From: Novosphingobium resinovorum
GTDB lineage: Bacteria; Pseudomonadota; Alphaproteobacteria; Sphingomonadales; Sphingomonadaceae
Direction: 5' to 3'
Assembly (NCBI RefSeq): GCF_001742225.1
Contig: NZ_CP017075.1
Coordinates: forward strand, 3,626,001-3,690,000
Length of the DNA: 64,000 nt
The notes under the pieces were generated by a model that was not told the origin of the DNA, made no database searches, and saw nothing but the letters and a program-made list of their open reading frames with translations. Positions 60,961-64,000 of the stretch are shown here, piece after piece. A program made the position numbers and the translations under genes. Positions within the stretch are counted from its first letter, which is position 1. Each line of letters opens with the position of its first letter.

Positions 60961-63147
60961 TTACTTCCCGAACTTACGTTGCGTCTTCCCGTACCGCATC
61001 TTTCGCGTGCCCGGCTTGCCCTCGTTAGAACGCCCCACCCTCGGCGCTTTGTGTTCCGCCTCCGGCAAGCCAAGCTCGCTCTGTTCGAGCCGCCTGATCT
61101 CGTCGCGCAGCCTGCCGGCTTCCTCGAACTCAAGGTCTGCTGCTGCCGCGCGCATGCGCTTTTCGAGGTCCTCGATGTACGCACGCAGGTTGTGGCCGAC
61201 GAGGTTGTTGGTGCTGTCGTCCTCAAGGTCCACGATGACGCCGTCGCGGCTGGCGGTATCCGCCACGATGTCGGCGATGCGGCGCTTGATCGTCTGCGGG
61301 GTGATGCCGTTTTCGAGGTTGAACTGCTCCTGCCGGGCGCGGCGGCGGTCGGTTTCGGCCATCGCGCGTTCCATCGAACCGGTTATCCGGTCGGCGTAGA
61401 GGATCACCCGCCCGTCCACGTTGCGCGCGGCGCGGCCGATGGTCTGGATCAGCGAGGTTTCGCTGCGCAGGAAGCCTTCCTTGTCCGCGTCCAGAATGCA
61501 GACGAGGCCGCATTCGGGAATGTCGAGGCCCTCGCGCAGCAGGTTGATGCCGATCAGCACGTCGTAGACGCCCATGCGCAGATCGCGGATCAGTTCGATG
61601 CGCTCCAGCGTCTCCACGTCGGAGTGCATGTAGCGCACGCGCACGCCCTGTTCGTGCATGAACTCGGTCAGGTCCTCGGCCATGCGCTTGGTGAGGGTGG
61701 TGACGAGGGTGCGGTAGCCCTTGGCGGCCACTTCCTTGCACTGGGCGATGCAGTCCTGCACCTGATCCTCCACCGGGCGGATTTCCACCGGGGGGTCGAT
61801 CAGGCCGGTGGGGCGGATGACCTGTTCGGCGAAGACGCCGCCGGTCTGGTCCATTTCCCAGTGGCCGGGCGTGGCCGAGACCGCGAAGGTCTGCGGGCGC
61901 ATCGCGTCCCACTCGTTGAAGCGCAGCGGGCGGTTGTCGATGCAACTGGGCAGGCGGAAGCCGTATTCGGCCAGCGTGATCTTGCGGCGGTGGTCGCCCT
62001 TGGACATGGCGCCGATCTGCGGCACCGTCTGGTGGCTTTCGTCGACGAAGAGCAGGGCGTTATCCGGCAGGTACTCGAACAGGGTCGGCGGCGGCTCGCC
62101 GGGGATGCGCCCGGTCAGGAAGCGGCTGTAGTTCTCGATTCCGTTGCACGATCCGGTGGCGGCGATCATTTCAAGGTCGAAGTTGGTGCGCTGTTCAAGC
62201 CGCTGGGCTTCCAGCAGCTTGCCCTCGGCCTCCAGTTCCTTGAGCCGCTCGGTCAGCTCGAAGCGGATCGCCTCGCTCGCCTGCCGCATCGTCGGCCCGG
62301 GCGTGACGTAGTGTGAGTTCGCATAGACGCGCACCTTTTCCAGCACCGCGCCCTTCTTGCCGGTGAGGGGATCGAATTCGGCGATCTCCTCGATCTCGTC
62401 GCCGAAGAAGCTGATGCGCCAGGCCACGTCTTCCAGATGGCTGGGGAACAGCTCCAGATTGTCCCCGCGCACGCGGAAGTTGCCGCGCGCAAACGCCACG
62501 TCGTTGCGCTTGTACTGCAGGGCGACGAGCTTGCGGATGATCTCGGTCTGGTCCTGCGCCTTGCCGGTGACGAGGTCGAAGATCATCGCCGAGTACGTCT
62601 CGACCGAACCGATGCCATAGAGGCACGACACCGAGGCGACGATGATGACGTCGTCGCGCTCCAGCAGCGCGCGGGTGGCCGAGTGGCGCATCCGGTCGAT
62701 CGCCTCGTTCACCGAGCTTTCCTTCTCGATGTAGGTGTCCGACCGGGGCACGTAGGCCTCGGGCTGGTAGTAGTCGTAGTAGGAGACGAAATATTCGACC
62801 GCGTTGTCCGGGAAGAAGTCCTTGAACTCGCCGTAGAGCTGGGCCGCTAGGATCTTGTTGGGGGCGAGGATCAGCGCGGGACGCTGCAGTTCCTCGATCA
62901 CCTTGGCCATCGTGAAGGTCTTGCCCGAGCCGGTGACGCCCAGCAGCACCTGCGTCTTCTCGCCGTCGGCCGCGCTGGCGACGAGTTCGGCGATGGCGGT
63001 CGGCTGGTCGCCCGCCGGGGCATAGTCCGAGACGATCTTGAACGGCTTGCCCGGCATCGATTTCTCGGGCCGCTGCGGTTTGTGGGGGACGAAGTTCTCC
63101 GAAGTATCGGGTTCTTCGAGGCCGCGCCGGATGATGATCTCTGCCAT
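60961..63147 (-). CDS. uvrB: Excinuclease ABC subunit B (UvrB)
   Basis: 728 residues from ATG at 63147. Walker A LLGVTGSGKTFTMAKVIEEL (residues 70-77), the DNA-clamping beta-hairpin region YYDYYQPEAYVPRSDTYIEK, DEAD-like helicase motifs DALLFVDESHQTVPQIGAMS, and the C-terminal UVR domain IEDLEKRMRAAAADLEFEEA. Damage-recognition subunit of nucleotide excision repair. The first about 30 residues are longer than in E. coli. Divergent from the DUF3617-type lipoprotein gene. Confidence 0.97.
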   Translation of the reverse strand: MAEIIIRRGLEEPDTSENFVPHKPQRPEKSMPGKPFKIVSDYAPAGDQPTAIAELVASAADGEKTQVLLGVTGSGKTFTMAKVIEELQRPALILAPNKILAAQLYGEFKDFFPDNAVEYFVSYYDYYQPEAYVPRSDTYIEKESSVNEAIDRMRHSATRALLERDDVIIVASVSCLYGIGSVETYSAMIFDLVTGKAQDQTEIIRKLVALQYKRNDVAFARGNFRVRGDNLELFPSHLEDVAWRISFFGDEIEEIAEFDPLTGKKGAVLEKVRVYANSHYVTPGPTMRQASEAIRFELTERLKELEAEGKLLEAQRLEQRTNFDLEMIAATGSCNGIENYSRFLTGRIPGEPPPTLFEYLPDNALLFVDESHQTVPQIGAMSKGDHRRKITLAEYGFRLPSCIDNRPLRFNEWDAMRPQTFAVSATPGHWEMDQTGGVFAEQVIRPTGLIDPPVEIRPVEDQVQDCIAQCKEVAAKGYRTLVTTLTKRMAEDLTEFMHEQGVRVRYMHSDVETLERIELIRDLRMGVYDVLIGINLLREGLDIPECGLVCILDADKEGFLRSETSLIQTIGRAARNVDGRVILYADRITGSMERAMAETDRRRARQEQFNLENGITPQTIKRRIADIVADTASRDGVIVDLEDDSTNNLVGHNLRAYIEDLEKRMRAAAADLEFEEAGRLRDEIRRLEQSELGLPEAEHKAPRVGRSNEGKPGTRKMRYGKTQRKFGK

Positions 63148-63248
63148 GGCGGAACATATGGGGTATATCCGTTCCCGCGGCAACAGGGCGTTGGCGTTGG
63201 GGCAGGGCGGTGATAGCCCTCGGTCCATCTCAGGGAGAGGAGAAGGCC

Positions 63249-63818
63249 ATGAAGGGCAGGATCATGATCGCGGCGCTGAGCATGATGACGGGCGCGCTGG
63301 TTCTGGGCGGCTGCGGATCGAAGGACGACGGCGAGCAAGCCGGGAGCGGCGGTGCACCGAAGTCGGCGGAGGAGGTGAAGCACGAGGCGGCCAAGCTCGA
63401 TACTCCGCAGCCGGGCCAGTATCGGCAGACGGTGGAGATCACCCGTCTCGAAGTGCCGGGCATGCCGAAGGAAGCCGCCGAACAGATGAAGTCGATGATG
63501 GCGGCGAAGCAGGAAAGCACCATCTGCCTGACCAGGGCGGACGCCGAAAAAGGCTATCGCGACATGTTCAGGGGTGTGGGCAAGGGGAACGAGTGCTCCT
63601 ATTCGAAGTTCGACGTTGATGGCGGCAGGCTTGATGCCCAGATGGATTGCCAGTCCGCCGGTGATGGCAAATCGACGATGACGCTTAATGGCACGGTCAG
63701 GCGCGATGGTTCAGATGTCACGGTCGACATGGATACCACCGGCGGACCTGCGCCCACGGGTTCAATGAAGATGACGATGCACTTGACCACCACTCGCCTC
63801 GGCGACTGCAAGACATGA
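63249..63818 (+). CDS. DUF3617-type lipoprotein
   Basis: 189 residues from ATG at 63249 (AGGAGA eight bases before). Lipobox VLGGC after a short signal (MKGRIMIAALSMMTGALVLG). The beta-rich body (QPGQYRQTVEITRLEVPGMP, STICLTRADAEKGYRDMFRG, MTLNGTVRRDGSDVTVDMDT) with Cys in ICLT, ECSYS and DCQSA resembles the DUF3617 family common in sphingomonads. The function is unknown. Likely cotranscribed with the next partial gene (22-base gap). Confidence 0.87.
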   Translation: MKGRIMIAALSMMTGALVLGGCGSKDDGEQAGSGGAPKSAEEVKHEAAKLDTPQPGQYRQTVEITRLEVPGMPKEAAEQMKSMMAAKQESTICLTRADAEKGYRDMFRGVGKGNECSYSKFDVDGGRLDAQMDCQSAGDGKSTMTLNGTVRRDGSDVTVDMDTTGGPAPTGSMKMTMHLTTTRLGDCKT

Positions 63819-63839
63819 TGGGGTAACGCGAAGAGAGCG

Positions 63840-64000
63840 ATGGATCCGCTGAACGAGGAACAGGAACGCTTCGCGGGATCCCTGCGCGCCGCGATCGCGC
63901 GGCGCGCCGCCTTCGCGCGCGAGCAGCACCCCGAGGGGGTCGGCAAGCCGCCGCTCGAGCTGCTGTGGGCGGAACTGCGCTCGCTCTATCGGGGCGGCCA
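63840..64000 (+). CDS. Hypothetical protein, 3' truncated by window edge
   Basis: At least 53 residues from ATG at 63840 with GAAGAGAG upstream: MDPLNEEQERFAGSLRAAIA then REQHPEGVGKPPLELLWAEL. Charged and helical at the start; the gene runs off the window. I do not recognise it. Same strand, 21 bases after the DUF3617-type gene. Confidence 0.6.
   Translation, partial: MDPLNEEQERFAGSLRAAIARRAAFAREQHPEGVGKPPLELLWAELRSLYRGG

Overview
This is a high-GC window from an alphaproteobacterium, most likely order Sphingomonadales and probably Novosphingobium-like. The evidence is the mix of DUF1465, several DUF465 (YdcH-type) proteins, PtsP, a ClpXP adaptor SspB of the alphaproteobacterial type, a DUF3617-type lipoprotein, a catabolic TonB-receptor cluster and small PEP-CTERM and EVHLD..EARGG proteins. 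The genus is inferred from gene content only. Almost all of the window is densely packed chromosome. No prophage, insertion sequence, transposase, CRISPR array or rRNA is visible. One tRNA-Thr(TGT) is present.

Layout: 1-3.3 kb holds the 3' part of a BglX-like GH3 beta-glucosidase, convergent with a catalase across a strong shared terminator. 3.4-7.3 kb has a nitronate monooxygenase, purU, a frameshifted VOC gene and a dienelactone-hydrolase-type lipoprotein. 7.5-13.4 kb has an SPFH/ribbon-helix-helix/membrane-protein trio behind an AT-rich palindrome, TerC, an EamA transporter, rluE, trxC and a BrnT/XRE toxin-antitoxin pair whose toxin lacks a normal start. 13.2-20 kb has a Kef/YbaL-type antiporter with a coupled 47-residue membrane protein, nadA, an MBL hydrolase, DUF1465 and two DUF465 genes. 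20-26.5 kb has ptsP, a RodZ-like protein, a CpoB-like protein overlapping tilS, and an L,D-transpeptidase. 26.7-32.2 kb is a TetR - TonB receptor - alpha/beta hydrolase - MFS uptake and hydrolysis cluster with a clear operator. 32.2-45.6 kb has the tRNA, a DUF885 lipoprotein, rarA, a GMC/LLM/sugar-isomerase group, a translationally coupled small-protein operon, dapD, gmk and sspB. 45.9-50.4 kb is the histidine cluster (hisB, yciI-like, hisH, hisA, small membrane gene, hisF, mini PEP-CTERM gene, hisE, HIT). 50.6-55.4 kb is the complete ybgC-tolQRAB-pal operon. 55.5-64 kb has a J-domain protein, infC, pdeM, hemF, an MHS-type MFS transporter, a HigBA-like toxin-antitoxin pair, uvrB and a DUF3617-type lipoprotein.

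The most striking non-coding feature is the number of long dispersed palindromes: at least 22 elements in six sequence families (called A-F here). They sit almost only between genes, sometimes nest inside one another, show paired changes in opposite arms, and have supplied the last few codons of at least three genes. Other points worth a second look are a 57-residue protein that is little more than a signal peptide plus a PEP-CTERM anchor, a 20-base leader motif shared by that gene and a second, apparently geneless locus, a possible near-leaderless hisB promoter, and two probable one-base lesions (VOC gene, brnT).
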